From contig JBCCXL010000014.1 of NCBI GenBank assembly GCA_039191605.1, positions 62,001 through 126,000 of the forward strand: DNA of 64,000 nucleotides, written 5' to 3'. The DNA comes from JBCCXL01 sp039191605 (GTDB lineage: Bacteria; Acidobacteriota; Thermoanaerobaculia; Multivoradales; JAHZIX01). Position numbers and translations under genes: made by a program. Below, one piece after another: positions 34,101 through 45,700 of this stretch. Positions within the stretch are counted from its first letter, which is position 1. Each line of letters starts with the position of its first letter. A model generated the notes under the pieces. It had not been told where the DNA came from. It made no database searches and saw only the letters and a list, made by a program, of their open reading frames with translations.

Positions 34101-36787
34101 TCGTCAACCTCATCACCCTCACCGCGCCGCTGCCGGACGCCGAGGCCCTGGGCTTCGATGAGTATTTGCGGCGCGTGAAGGACGCCTCCCTGGAGGCCTT
34201 CGGCGGCGCCGAGGTGCCCTTTGAGCGCCTGGTGGAATCCCTGGCCCCGGGCCGCGGCGGCGCCTCCTCTCCCTTCTTCCGCAGCGTGCTCTCGATGCAG
34301 AACGCGCCTTCGGAAACCCTCGACCTGCCGGGTCTGCGGCTGCAGCTGCGGGACGGGGAGCCGACGGGGGTGAAATTCGACCTGGTGGTGAGCCTCGCGC
34401 CGGTGGAGGGCCCGCGGGGCGAGGCCCTGGTGGTGGCGGCGGAATACGACGCCGGCCTCTACGAGGCCACCACCATCCATCGCCTGCTGGACTCCTGGCG
34501 CCGGCTGCTGAGCTCGGCGGTGGCGACGCCGGAGGCACCGCTGGCATCCCTCGCCGTGAGCAGCGTCGCCCAGCGCCATCAGGTGCTCTACGAATGGAGC
34601 GGCGACGCCCTCGCCGAGCCCCGCTATGGCGAGGACAGCCTGCCTCGGCGGGTCGCCCTTCAGGCTCTCCGGGCCCCCGAGAAGATCGCTCTGGTGGATG
34701 CCGCCAGCGGCGAGGAGCTGAGCTACGGCGGGCTGCAGCGGCGCGCCCAGGAGCTCGCCTCGGAGCTGCGGCGCCGGGGCCTGGAGCGCGGCCAGGTGGC
34801 CAGCCTCTTCCTGCCCCGCTCGCCGGACCTGGTGGTGGCGATGCTGGCGGTGCTGCAGGTGGGGGCGGCCTATCTGCCGCTGGATCCGGACTTCCCCAAG
34901 GAGCGACTGGAGTGGATGCTCGGCGACAGCCGCTCGCCGGTGATGATCACCCGCGGCGATCTCTGGCCCCAGGGCGTTCCGACGGACGGCCCGGTGGCCT
35001 GGGTGCTGCTGGACGCACCGGATCCCGACGCCCTGCTGGCGGACGTTCTCGGGGAGTCGGCTCCAGAGACCGCCGCGAACCTCGAGGAATCGAGTGTGGC
35101 CCTGGAGGGCGTCGGGTCCGACGACCTCGCCTACGTCCTCTACACCTCTGGCTCCACCGGCCGCCCCAAGGGCGTCGCGGTGCCCCATCGCGCGGTGCTG
35201 CGCCTGGTGCTGCCGCCGGGGGGCGCCGGCTGGGCCCGCATGGACGGCGAGGAGATCTGGCTGGGCTTCGCCCCCGCCGCCTTCGACGCCTCCACCCTGG
35301 AGATCTGGGGCAGCCTCGCCCACGGCGCCACCCTGGTGCTGGCCCCCACCGGTCCGATAGCCCCGGCGGCGCTGGCGAAGCTGGTGGAGGAGCGAGGGGT
35401 GACCAGCCTGTGGCTCACCGCGGCCCTCTTCCGTCAGGTGGTGGAGCGCGGCCTGGATCATCTCGGCGGCGTCCGCCAGCTCCTCGCCGGCGGCGACGTG
35501 CTGCCGATGGAGTCGGTGCGGGCGGTGCTGCGGGAGCAGCCGGGGATCCGCCTGGTGAACGGCTACGGCCCCACCGAGAACACCACCTTCACCTGCTGTC
35601 ACCCCCTCGAGAGGGCGGACCTGCCTCGCCCGGCGGCGCCCGTCGGGCGAGCGGTGGAGGGCACTCGAGTGGTGATCCTGGACCGCGGCTTCCAGCCGGC
35701 GGTGATGGGGGCCGCGGGGGAGCTGTGCGCCGGCGGCGCCGGCCTCGCCCGGGGCTATTTCGGTCAGCCGGCGCTGACCGCCGATCGCTTTGTCCCCGAT
35801 CCCTTCCCTTCGGAGCCCGGAGCCCGCCTCTACCGCACCGGCGACCGCGCCCGCTTCTCCCACGACGGCCGGGTCGAATTCCTCGGCCGAGTCGATCGCC
35901 AGGTGAAGATCCGAGGCTTTCGAATCGAGCCGGCGGAGGTGGAGAGCGCCCTCGAGGCTCACCCGGTGGTGTCGGCGGCGGTGGTGCTGGCGGCCCAGGA
36001 GGAGCGCGCTCCGGGGGTTCCCGGGGAAGCCGTGCTGGTGGCCTACGTGGAGTGCAGCGCCGACGACGAGGGGGCGGAGAAGCCCAGCGTCGCTCAGCTG
36101 CGGGAGCATCTGCGGGGCCTGCTGCCGGCGGCCATGGTGCCCTCCTTCCTGCTGCTGGTGGATCGCCTGCCGGTGGGCCCCACCGGCAAGGTGGATCGCG
36201 GCGCCCTGCCGGTGAAGCAGGATCTGGCGAGGCTGCGGGGCGGCGGCCGAGAGGGGGCGGCGCCCTCCACCGAGATGGAGCAGCAGCTGGCGGCTCTCTT
36301 CCGGGAGGTGCTGAACCTGGAGCGGGAGATCGCCGTCGACGAGAGCTTCTTCGACCTCGGCGGGCATTCCCTCAACGCCACCCAGCTGGTGGCGCGCATC
36401 GAGGAGACCGTCGGCCGTCGTCTGCCCCTGGCCACCGTCTTCCACCGCCCGACGGTGGCGGGCCTGGCGCTGGAGCTGGACGGCGGCTCCGGAGCCGGTG
36501 CTGACGCTGGAGCTAGCGATGCCGGCGCCGACGCCGGTGATGCTGCCGCCGGAGACGCTCCTGCGGGAGACGCCGCGCCGGCCGAAGATGACGCCCTGCT
36601 GGACGAGCTGCTGGCGGAGATGGAGGGGCTCTCGGCGGCGGAGGCCAGCAGCCTGCTGGCGGAGACGGAGGACGATCCTGAGTCGGCCACCGCGTCGGCC
36701 CCGGAAGCTCGGGAAGCAGAAGTCGGCAGTGACGACTTCCTCGACGCCCTGCTGGCGGAGATGGACGGCGGGGAGGGCAAGTCTTGA
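30350..36787 (+). CDS. NRPS: C-lobe remnant-A-T-C-A-T
   Basis: 2145 residues. The ATG shares a base with the preceding stop (TGATG), with GGAG 8 bases upstream; a TTG 3 bases earlier is less likely. The N-terminus starts in the middle of a condensation fold (LDFWRRHLASLD) with no N-lobe and no HHxxxDG. A1 has A3 near 474 and pocket DGRLFAHVAK, which shares the L.AHV.K pattern with the proline code DVQLIAHVVK but is not a clear match; its A10 is NRKLDR, where NGKVDR is usual. T1: Ser891. C: HHAAGDA at 1096. A2: A3 near 1595, pocket DALWLGGTFK (Val-like). T2: Ser2007. The acidic tail has two similar helices (DDALLDELLAEMEGL and DDFLDALLAEMDGG) that probably dock to the basic N-terminus of the next protein. 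Confidence 0.96.
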   Translation: MSSSSTFTARRAAHLDFWRRHLASLDVGAPAVAPPTTLLPSAAPGEAAAAGSREGEVPVAAEALEALRALTRGSAFLVHCAYTAVVEEVLRRWNTQGSTQGNNAGKFLLASPHYARAEAGAEAPPPGVVLYLAADPAEARGRSFQQALMAARERWMEAYGHQDLPFSVLLRESGLAAGGGTSEADSDGAVRVALRSAGIHGELSPALPWELRLEASGAARWWAAAGVAEEGDGERFAAAVATLLGAALAAPTAPLDSLSELPPGLREEILQQHSGAAVTAPGEPFLAAADVALEQDADSRYALSLNPLSRLVRGRALAWMDAPAVEEEDGASLSYRQLLKGSEAWSRQLASRVITEDAAAAEQPRIGVALPRSAALVQALLAVLDLGGAYVPLDPAYPAQRLRLMLEDGVLGADGGGLVLVDASTAPIFHALAEELPGLRVLTVEELSDPAAGASAAPKAPIPASIASPLALAYILYTSGSTGRPKGVAMAQGPLINLLAWQCGDADLGRPGRRAQFASPSFDGSFREIFSSLCSGGCLVTVPEALRSDAAGLARFLGERKIDKLLLPAVMLRHLVAEAGALEAADADALEGLKGLREVFTAGEQLRVNEGLRAFFAARPEARLHNHYGPTETHVASAQPLAADPAQWPVLPPIGRPLPGLRLYVVSADLKPLPPGAVGELVIGGVAVARGYWRRPRRTALAFVPDPFRGEGDASGERLYRTGDLARLRPGGVVEFLGRRDQQVKVRGYRIEPGEVEAALAALDSVKEAAVDTRPVPGVKPGEGGESRLVAWVVPRRPQDPPTPAALRQALAEHLPEPLVPSAWVLLDRMPTSANRKLDRRALPDPPAAVGGAGRAPESATERLLARAWSELLEVEAPGTEDDFFSLGGHSLLAVRVVARLRDALEVEVPVRTFFQHPTLGALAAAVDELLQEGGRDALPPLEPGPSGAGRRAPLSYTQERMWVVQRMEPNSSAYHLPTVLELEGELDAAALDAAVVDLLERHQVLRSVFRQGPEGPYQEVLPTASVASPRGEGEAQGPLAVVDLSAVDEARAEALAEALCREEALYPFDLAQGPITRTRLLRLAPRRHWLLVTQHHAAGDAWSTGLLVRDLTALYSAHRQRRPQPLAPLPVQYVDFAEWQRRYLSGAALESRIEAWRPALEGLEVEPLVPDHSLSAARTAGAGRASMVLDAEVYGALQELARSHGATPFMALTAGWLALDHRLSGAARPAVGSPVAGRPLASLEGLVGFFVNLITLTAPLPDAEALGFDEYLRRVKDASLEAFGGAEVPFERLVESLAPGRGGASSPFFRSVLSMQNAPSETLDLPGLRLQLRDGEPTGVKFDLVVSLAPVEGPRGEALVVAAEYDAGLYEATTIHRLLDSWRRLLSSAVATPEAPLASLAVSSVAQRHQVLYEWSGDALAEPRYGEDSLPRRVALQALRAPEKIALVDAASGEELSYGGLQRRAQELASELRRRGLERGQVASLFLPRSPDLVVAMLAVLQVGAAYLPLDPDFPKERLEWMLGDSRSPVMITRGDLWPQGVPTDGPVAWVLLDAPDPDALLADVLGESAPETAANLEESSVALEGVGSDDLAYVLYTSGSTGRPKGVAVPHRAVLRLVLPPGGAGWARMDGEEIWLGFAPAAFDASTLEIWGSLAHGATLVLAPTGPIAPAALAKLVEERGVTSLWLTAALFRQVVERGLDHLGGVRQLLAGGDVLPMESVRAVLREQPGIRLVNGYGPTENTTFTCCHPLERADLPRPAAPVGRAVEGTRVVILDRGFQPAVMGAAGELCAGGAGLARGYFGQPALTADRFVPDPFPSEPGARLYRTGDRARFSHDGRVEFLGRVDRQVKIRGFRIEPAEVESALEAHPVVSAAVVLAAQEERAPGVPGEAVLVAYVECSADDEGAEKPSVAQLREHLRGLLPAAMVPSFLLLVDRLPVGPTGKVDRGALPVKQDLARLRGGGREGAAPSTEMEQQLAALFREVLNLEREIAVDESFFDLGGHSLNATQLVARIEETVGRRLPLATVFHRPTVAGLALELDGGSGAGADAGASDAGADAGDAAAGDAPAGDAAPAEDDALLDELLAEMEGLSAAEASSLLAETEDDPESATASAPEAREAEVGSDDFLDALLAEMDGGEGKS
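36771..36777 (+). promoter_or_regulatory. Ribosome binding site that supports a TTG start
   Basis: GGGAGGG lies 6 bases before TTG at 36784, which overlaps the upstream stop as TTGA. The first residues from TTG (SGLKERLAKLSPEQRRKLL) form the conserved basic docking helix, and no ATG or GTG lies between the Shine-Dalgarno and that helix. TTG is therefore the best start. Confidence 0.75.
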
Positions 36788-39700
36788 GCGGATTGAAGGA
36801 GCGCCTGGCGAAGCTCTCGCCGGAGCAGCGGCGCAAGCTGCTGGAGAAGCTGGCGGCGCGGGAGGGGGGCGGCGCCCAGACGACGCCCCCTAGCGCCGGT
36901 GAGGAGAGCAAGGCCGCCGCGTCGAGCGCTGAGGCTCAGGAAGCCGGGACGCCGGGAGCAGCGGCTCAGGATGCTGTAGCCCAGGAAGCAGTGGCCCCGG
37001 AGACCGCGGCCGCGACGACGATCATCCCCCGAGCGCCTCGGGATGGCTCGCCGCTCCCGGTTTCCTTCGCTCAGCAGCGGCTGTGGTTCCTGGATCAAAT
37101 GCAGCCGGGCAACCCCTTCTACAACGTGCCCTCGGCGCTGCGCTTTCAGGGGCGACTGCGCCCCGCCGCCCTGGCCCTCACCCTCTCCGCCCTCAGCCTG
37201 AGGCAGGAGGCCCTGCGGGTGCGTTTCCCGGCCCGCGACGGCCAGCCGGTGCAGCTGGTGGCGGAGGCGGCGGCGGTGCCGCTGCCGACGGTGGATCTCA
37301 GCGCCCTGGAGCCGAAGCGGCGCATCGCCACCGCCCTGGCCCTCACCGCCGCCGAGGCGCGGGCCCCCTTCCACCTCGCCCGCGGGCCCCTGGCCCGCTT
37401 CCGGCTGCTGCGCCTCAGCGCCGAGGACCACGTCCTGCTGCTCAACTTCCACCACATCATCGCCGATGGCTGGTCCCTCGGCGTGCTGGTGAAGGAGCTG
37501 GAGACCCTCTACGCCTCGGCCTACCATGGGGAGCGAGAGTCTGGGGAGAGCGCGGGAGATGTGACGGGGGCCATCGCCGCCATCGCCTCGACCCTGCCGC
37601 CGCTGCCGGTGCAATACGCTGACTTCGCGGTGTGGCAGCGCCGGGAGCTGGGGGGCGGTGAGCTGGAGCGGCAGCTGGGCTATTGGCGCGAGAAGCTGGC
37701 GGATCTGCCGACCCTGGACCTGCCGAAGGACCGCCCGCGGCCGGTGTTTCAGCGCTTCCGCGGTCGTCGCCACGAGCTGCGGGTGTCGGCGTCGGTGCTG
37801 GAGGCCCTGGAGAGCCGCTGGACCGGCGGCGAGCAGACCCTCTTCATGGTGCTGCTGGCGGCCTTCTCGTCGTTCCTGGCACGCACCACCCATCAGCGGG
37901 ACATCGTGGTCGGCAGCCCCATCGCCAATCGCGGACAGCGGGAGCTGGAGGCCCTGGTGGGCTTCTTCGTCAACTCCCTGGTGCTGCGCAGCGATCTCTC
38001 CGGAGATCCGACCTTCCACGCCGCCGCCGAGGGAGCCCGGGCCGTCGCCCTGGAGGCCTACGACCACCAGGACGTGCCCTTCGAGAAGCTGGTGGAGGAG
38101 CTGCAGCCGGAGCGTCACCTGGCCTCCAACCCTCTCTTCCAGGTGGTGCTGGCGCTGCAGAACGCGCCGGTGGGCCGGCTGGAGCTGCCGGAGGTGGAGG
38201 TTTCCCTCTTCGGCGCCGACGGCGAGGTGACCTGTCGCTTCGACCTTCAGCTGGACCTGTGGCCCGGGGACGGCGCCGACGAAGGCGCCCTGGTGGGAGC
38301 GCTGCAATACGACGTCGACCTCTTCGACGCCACCACCATCGCTCGCCTCGGGGAGGCCTTCCTCACCCTTCTCGCCGGCGCCGCGGAACAACCTCGCACC
38401 CCCATTTCTCAGCTGCCGCTGCTGGACCAGGCTCAGCGCCAGCAGCTGGTGGAGATCGGCGCGGCGCGGGAAGTCCCCACCGCCCCGGGGGGCGACGAGG
38501 CTCTCGCCGAGTCTCCCAACCTCTGGGCGCGATTCCTCACCGTCGCCCGCCGTCAGCCGGAATCGGTGGCGGTGCGCTGCGAGGAGCGCAGCCTGACCTA
38601 CGGCCAACTGGCGACCCGAGCCCTGGCCCTCGGCCGTCGACTGGTGGCCCAGGGGGTGCAGCCGGAAGATCGGGTGGGCCTCGCCCTGGAGCGCTCCGAG
38701 GCGCTGGTGGAGGCCCTGCTGGGCATCCTCGCCGCCGGGGCCGCCTACCTGCCGCTGGATCCCGACTACCCCCAGGAGCGCCTGGCCTACCTGCTGGAAG
38801 ACAGCGGCGCGGCGGCGGTGATCACCCGCCGCGGGCTGCTGGAATCCCTGCCGCCGCTGGGGGAGACCCCCGCCGTGTTGATCGATCAGCTGGAGGGCGA
38901 CTCGGGGACCGCCGATACCTCGTTCCGGGAGGACGGGCTGCCGTCGGTGGGCCGCGACCACGCCGCCTACGTGATCTACACCTCCGGCACCACCGGCCGG
39001 CCCAAGGGGGTGTTGATCCCCCACGGCCGGGTGCAGCGACTCTTCGACATCTCCCAGCCCTACTTCCACTTTGGCCCCCAGGACGTGTGGACCCTCTTCC
39101 ACTCCGTCTCCTTCGACTTCTCGGTGTGGGAGCTGTGGGGAGCGCTGGCCTACGGCGGTGAGCTGGTGGTGGTGCCCTATTTGACCAGTCGCTCGCCGGA
39201 GGCCTTCCTGGAGCTGCTGGAAGAGCGCCGGGTGACGGTGCTCAACCAGACCCCCTCGGCCTTCCTCGCCCTCGATCGGGCCGACGCCGACGGCCGCCGC
39301 TCCGCAGTCCTGGCGCTGCGCTGGGTGGTTTTCGGCGGCGAGGCCCTGGACGTGGCGACCCTGGCGCCGTGGTACCGAGATCGCGGCAACGACGCGCAGC
39401 TGGTGAATATGTACGGCATCACCGAGACCACCGTGCACGTCACCTATCAGCTGCTGCGGCCGGAGGACGCCCGGCCCTCGTCTCAGGACGGAGTCCCTGA
39501 AAACACTGGGGCCATCGGCCGACCGCTGGAGGACCTCTCCCACCAGGTGCTGGATTCCGAGGGCCGCCTGCTGCCGCTGGGAGTGCCGGGGGAGCTGCAG
39601 GTGGGTGGTGCCGGCGTCGCCCGAGGCTATTTGGGGCGCCCGGCGCTGACCGCCGACCGCTTCCGCCCGGATCCCCTGGGGGCGACCCCCGGAGCCCGCC

Positions 39701-42700
39701 TTTACCGCACCGGCGATCTGGTGCGGCACCGCGGCGACGGCTCGCTGGTCTACCTCGGCCGCATCGATCACCAGGTCAAGGTGCGGGGCTTCCGCATCGA
39801 GCTGGGGGAGATCGAGGCCGCCCTCACCGCCCATCCGGCGGTGGCCCGCTCGCTGGTGATGCTGCGTCCCGGGGAAGACGGTAGTGGAGCCCAGAGCGGC
39901 GACGAGAACCTGGTGGCCTACGTGGTCCAGGCCCGCGGCCTCGGCGGCGACGAGCGGGATCAGGTGGGGCAGTGGAACGAGGTCTTCGACGAGACCTACG
40001 GCCGCGGCGAGCGCTTCGAGGAGGAGAGCCCGGACTTCAACATCAGCGGCTGGGATAGCCACGTCACCGGCGGCGAGATTCCGGCGCCGGAGATGGGGCG
40101 CTGGCTGGAGGACACCCTCGAGGGCATCGAGGCGCGACTCCAGGGGCTGGCGTCGCCGCAGCGCCGGGTGCTGGAGATCGGCTGCGGTACCGGCATGATC
40201 CTCTTCCGGGTCGCCCCCGACTGCGATCGCTACGTCGGCACCGATCTCTCCGCCGAGGCTCTGGCCTACGTCGAGCGCCACCTCGGCGACGAGCTATCGC
40301 CGCGGGTGGAGCTGCTGGAGCGGCCGGGAACGGATTTCTCCGCCCTCCAGACCGCCTCCTTCGACGCCGTGGTGATCAACTCGGTGATCCAATACTTCCC
40401 CAGCGGGGAGTATCTCGAGCGGGTGATCACTCGCGCCGTGGACGTGCTGGCTCCGGGGGGCTTTCTCTTCCTCGGGGACCTGCGCTCGCTGCCGCTGCTG
40501 GACGTCTTCCACGTCGCCGCGGAGGTGCATCGCGCCCAGCGGGAAGGGGAGCCGGAGCTGTCGCGAAAGGACCTGGCGCGGCGGGTAGATCTGGCGCGGA
40601 TGCAGGAGAACGAGCTGGTGCTGGATCCAGCCCTCTTCTTCCAGCTGGCGCAGCGCCTGCCGCGGGTCTCGCGGTTGGAGATCGTGCCCAAGGGCAGCCG
40701 GGACCGCAACGAGCTCAGCCTCTTCCGCTACCAGGCGATTCTGCATATCGCTTCGGAGGAGGGCGTCGGAGGAGCCGCTGAATCAGCATCCGTGGAGCCC
40801 GCTACCGTCGCGCCCACCTGGCTGGATTGGCGGGGTCAGCAGCTGGTGCAGGGCGACGATCTGCGGGCGCTGGAAAGCTGGATGCAGTCCCCCCGGGGGC
40901 CGGCGGCGGACGTCGCCGTGGCGCTGGCGGCGGTGCCGGAGGGGCGCCTGACGGAGGTGCTCGCCCTCCAGCAGCTGCTGTGGGATGAATCGGAAGCCGG
41001 GGAGGCTACGGTGCTGGACCTGGCGGCCACCGCCGCGACCACCGCCGCCGCCGGCCCGGAGGTGGAGGACTGGCTGCGCCTGGGACGAGACCTGGGACGA
41101 CGGGTGGACCTCTCCTGGGCGCGCCACGAGGGGGGAGCCCTGGACGTGGTGCTCAGCCCCGAGGGGGCACCGCCGCCGAGCCTGCCGGCGCCGGAGGAGC
41201 GCCGCGGGGCGCTCTACAACGAGCCTCTGCTGGGAGCCTTTGCGCGGCGGGTGGTGCCGGAGCTGCGGGGCTGGCTGGAGGATCGCCTGCCGGTCTTCAT
41301 GGTGCCCAATCACTTTGTGCTGCTGGCGGAATTTCCCCGCACCCCCAACGGCAAGATCGACCGCCGAGGGCTGCCGGCGCCGGAGAAGGTGCGCGGCGAG
41401 CCGGCGTCGACCTTCGTCGCCCCCCGCACCGCCACCGAAGAGCTGGTGGCTGAAGTTTTCGCCGAAGTGCTGGCCATCGACGGCGTCGGCGCCGAGGATG
41501 ATTTCTTCGCCCTCGGCGGCCACTCTCTGCTGGCCACCCGGGCGGTGGCGAGACTGCGGGAGCGCAGCGGCCAGGATCTCGCCCTGCGCTCCCTCTTCGA
41601 GACCTCCACGGTGGAAGAGCTGGCCCAGCGGCTGGATGCCGGCGGCGGCACCGCGGTGCCAGAGGTGGACGCCGCCCAGCGGGCGGTGGGCTCCTCGCTG
41701 GACTCTTCGCTGGGTTCTTCGATGGCAGGCGGGGCGTCGGCGCGGGAAGCTCAGGGCGGCGCGTCGCCGGCCCTCGGCCTGCGCTCCGCTCCGCCGCTGG
41801 TGCCGGTGCCCCGGGATCGCCCTCTGCCCCTCTCCTTCGCCCAGGAGCGGCTGTGGTTCCTCTCCCAGCTGGACGCCGACAGCAGCGTCTACAACGAGCT
41901 GATGGAGGTGCCCTTCCACGGCCCGCGGGATCTGCGCAGCCTGCACCGCGCCCTGGAGGACCTGGTCTCCCGCCACGAGATTCTGCGCACCACCTACGCC
42001 GAGGTGGACGGCCGCCCGGTGCAGCAGATCGCCGTGGCGGGCTCGTCCTTCGCCCGTCCGGCGCTGCCGGTGGTGGATCTGCGGGGGCTGCCGACGGAGC
42101 GGCGAGGCAGGCTCGCCGCCCAGCTGGCGGATCGGCTGCGCCGCCGCCCCTTCGATCTGCGCCGGGACCTGCCGCTGCGGCCGCTGCTGACCCTGCTGGA
42201 GGATCGCCCGGAGGCCCGCGACGACGCCCGCCGCCATCTCGCCGTCTGCCTGCACCACATCGTCGTCGACGGCTGGTCCAGCGGCCTGCTGCGGCGGGAT
42301 ATGGAGAGCCTCTACGAGGCCCGCCGCCGCGGCGTATCCTCGCCGCTGCCGCCACCGGCGCTGCATTACGCCGACTTCGCGGCGTGGCAGCGACGCTGGT
42401 TCCGCGGCCCGGTGCTGGAGGCCCAGCTGGACTTCTGGCGCCAGCGGCTGCGGGATCTGGAGCCCCTGGAGCTGCCCGGCGACCGGCCTCGGCCGACGGT
42501 GGTGAGCGGCGCCGCGGCGCTGGCTTCCCGGCGCTGGGATCGACTCACCACCGCCCGCCTGAGGCGCGCCGCCAGCGGCGTTGGGGGCACCCTCTTCATG
42601 CTCCTGGGCGCCGCCTTCGGCGCCGTGGTGGCGCGAATGGCGGGAGCCGAGGAAGCGGTCTTCGGCACCCCGGTGGCCAATCGCCGCCGCCGCGAGCTGG

Positions 42701-45700
42701 AATCGGTGGTGGGCTTCTTCGTCAACCTGCTGGTGCTGCGCTTCCCGGTGCGCCGGGAGTCGGGTTTTCAGGGCCTGCTGGAGGATGTGAAGGAGCGCGC
42801 TCTGGAGGCTTTCGAGGCCCAGGATCTGCCGCTGGAGAAGCTGGTGGAGGAGCTGGCGCCGGATCGCGATCTTTCCCGCAATCCCTTCTTCCAGCTCTGC
42901 TTCCAGGTGCTGCAAAGCGCTACCGCTGCCCCCGGGAGAGGCTCCGAGGAGCCCGCTCGGAATGCCTCTCCGGAGGCGGGCTCCGAGGGAGACTCCGAAG
43001 CGAGCTCTGCGGCGCCGACGCTGGAAGACGTGGCGGTGGGAGCGAAATTCGACCTCCATCTGGCGGTGGTGGACGAGGGCGAGACCCTGATTTCGGTGCT
43101 GGAGTACCGCCCGGAGCTCTACGACGCCTCCACCGCCGCCCGCCTGCTGCAATCCCTGGAGGTCTTCACCCTCGCCGCCCTGGAGAGCGTCTCCCGGGGC
43201 GAAGATCGCCCCCTCGCCGCCCTGCCGCTGACCACCGACGCCCAGCGTCACCAGCTGCTGGCGGAGTGGAGCGGTGCGGGGCGTAGTACCTCCTTTGCCC
43301 TAGGCATTGAAGAGTTGGATGCTCAGCCGCAGGATCTGTGGTCCGCCTTTTCCGCCGCCGCCGCCGAGCACGGCGAATCCCCCGCCCTCGGCTGGGGCGA
43401 GAGCTGGTGGAGCTACGGCGAGGTGAAGGCGCGAGCGCAGGTCCTGGCGGTAAGACTGGCGGCCGGTGGCGTGGGCCCCGGCGCCCGAGTGGGCCTGGCA
43501 TTGGAGCGCTCGCCTCAGCTGGTGGTAGCGATGCTGGCGACCCTGCGCCTGGGGGCCGCCTACGTGCCCCTGGATCCCGCCTTCCCGCCTTCCCGACTGG
43601 AGCTGATGGCGGCGGACGCCCACCTCGCCGCGGTCTGTGCCGACGCCGCCGGAGCGGCGGCGGTGCCGACGGTGGCGGGGGAGGGATCCAGCCTGCCGGT
43701 ATTGCGCCTCGATCTCCTCGGCGAGGGGACTGGCGAGGATGCCGCGGCGGCGCTCCCGCCTCTCGGCGCGGCGGCCTGCGCCGAAGCTCTGGCCTACGTG
43801 CTCTACACCTCCGGCAGCACCGGGCGCCCGAAGGGCGTGGCGGTGCCCCACGGAGCGGTGCTGCGCTTGGTGCAGCGGGGAGCCTGCTGGCATGACTTCG
43901 GGCCCCACCGGACCTACCTCTTTCACTCCCCGGCGGCCTTCGACGCCTCCACCTTTGAGATCTGGGGAGCGCTGGTCCACGGCGCCCGCCTGGCGGTGCT
44001 GCCGGCGGGCCCCGCCGGCTCCGAAGAGGTGGTGCGGGGCGCGGTGGCGGCGGGGGTGGATACCCTGTGGCTCACCGCCGCCCTCTTCCACCGCGCGGTG
44101 GAGGAGCAGGGGGAAGAGCTGGCGAGCATCGCCACGGTGCTGGCGGGGGGAGACGTATTGGATCCGCTGGCGGTGGCCCGCTTCCGGGAGCTGGCGGCGG
44201 ATTCCGGCGCTCGCCTGGTGAACGGCTACGGGCCGACGGAGAACACTACCTTCACCTGCTGCTGGCGCTCGCCCCGCTGGACGGACGGGGACGCCGCGGC
44301 GAGGGGCTCCCTCGCGCCGGTGCCGGTGGGACATCCGGTGGACGGCACCTTCGTGGCGGTGGTGGATCGCCAGCTGCGACCGCTGCCGGCGGGAGCGGTG
44401 GGAGAGCTGGTCACCGGCGGTGCCGGCCTCGCCTGGGGTTATGTCGACCAGCCCGCCCGCAGCGCCGAAGTCTTCGTGCCGGACGCCCTCTCCGGGGCCT
44501 TCGGCGGCCGCCTCTACCGCACCGGGGACGGTGCCCGCTGGCATGGAGAGGGCAGCATCGACTTCCTCGGCCGCCGGGATCGCCAGGTGAAGGTGCGCGG
44601 TCATCGAGTGGAGCTAGGGGAAGTGGAAGCCCAGCTGCGCACCCTGCCGGGAGTGGGGGAAGCGGTGGTGGCGGCTCGACCGGTCTCTCAGAATGGCGCT
44701 GGCAGCGAGCTGCGGCTGGTGGCCTGGGTCGGCGGCAGCGGCGAGGAGGCGGTGGCGCCGGACGTCGCGGCGCTGCGCTCGGCGCTGCGACGCCTGCTGC
44801 CGGAGGCCTTCGTACCGGAGGCCTTCGTGCCCCTGGATCGATTGCCCCTGACCCCCGCCGGCAAGGTGGATCGCCGCGCCCTGCCCTCGGTTGAGGCGGC
44901 GGTGGCCCCCGCCGCCGGAGCGGAAGCCCCCCGCAGCGCCGAGGAGGAGATCGTCGCCGGAGTGCTGGCCCAGGTGCTGGAGCGCCCGCGGGTGGGCGTG
45001 GAGGACGACTTCTTCGAGCTCGGCGGCCATTCCCTGCTGGCCACCCGGGCGGTGGGCCGCCTGCGCCAGGCCTTCGAGGTGGAGCTGCCCCTCTCGGCCC
45101 TCTTCGAATCGCCGACGCCGCGGGCCCTGGCGGCGCGACTCGTCGCCCTGCGCCGCGGTGCCGGGGCCGAGGCGCCGCCGCTGCGACCGCGAGAGGACTC
45201 TGCCGCCTCGGCGCCCCTCTCCTTCGCCCAGGAGCGGCTGTGGTTCCTCGATCAGCTGGAGCCGGGGAGCGTGTTCTACAACATGCCTCACCCGGTGCGC
45301 CTGCGGGGTCCGCTCGACCCTGGAGCCCTGGCCCGCGCCCTGGCGACGGTGGTGGAGCGCCATCAGGTGCTGCGCAGCGCCTTCCCCGCCGCCGCGGCGG
45401 CGACGCCGGTGCAGCGGGTGCTGGCCGCGCCGGGTCTCGAGCTGCTGCCGGCGGTGGATCTCAGCGGGCTGCCCCCGGAGGTCGCCGCGGCCGAGGCCCA
45501 TCGACTGGCGGCGGCGGAGGCCGCTCGGCCCTTCGCCCTCGACCGCGGGCCGCTGCTGCGGGCGGCGCTGGTTCGCCTGCCGGAGGGAGCTGATGCCTCC
45601 AGCGCCGAGGCGCAGGATCACGTGCTGCTACTGACGGTGCATCACGCCGCCTCCGACGGCTGGTCCACGGGCCTGCTGCTGACGGAGCTGCGCACCGCCT

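Noticed and set aside
6975..44300. Recent copying of the Val-like A domains (about 7, 35 and 44 kb), which share NGYGPTENTTFTCC
   Set aside because: Codons for the shared motif differ at several silent positions among the three copies, so they are old paralogues or convergent by family, not recent duplicates.
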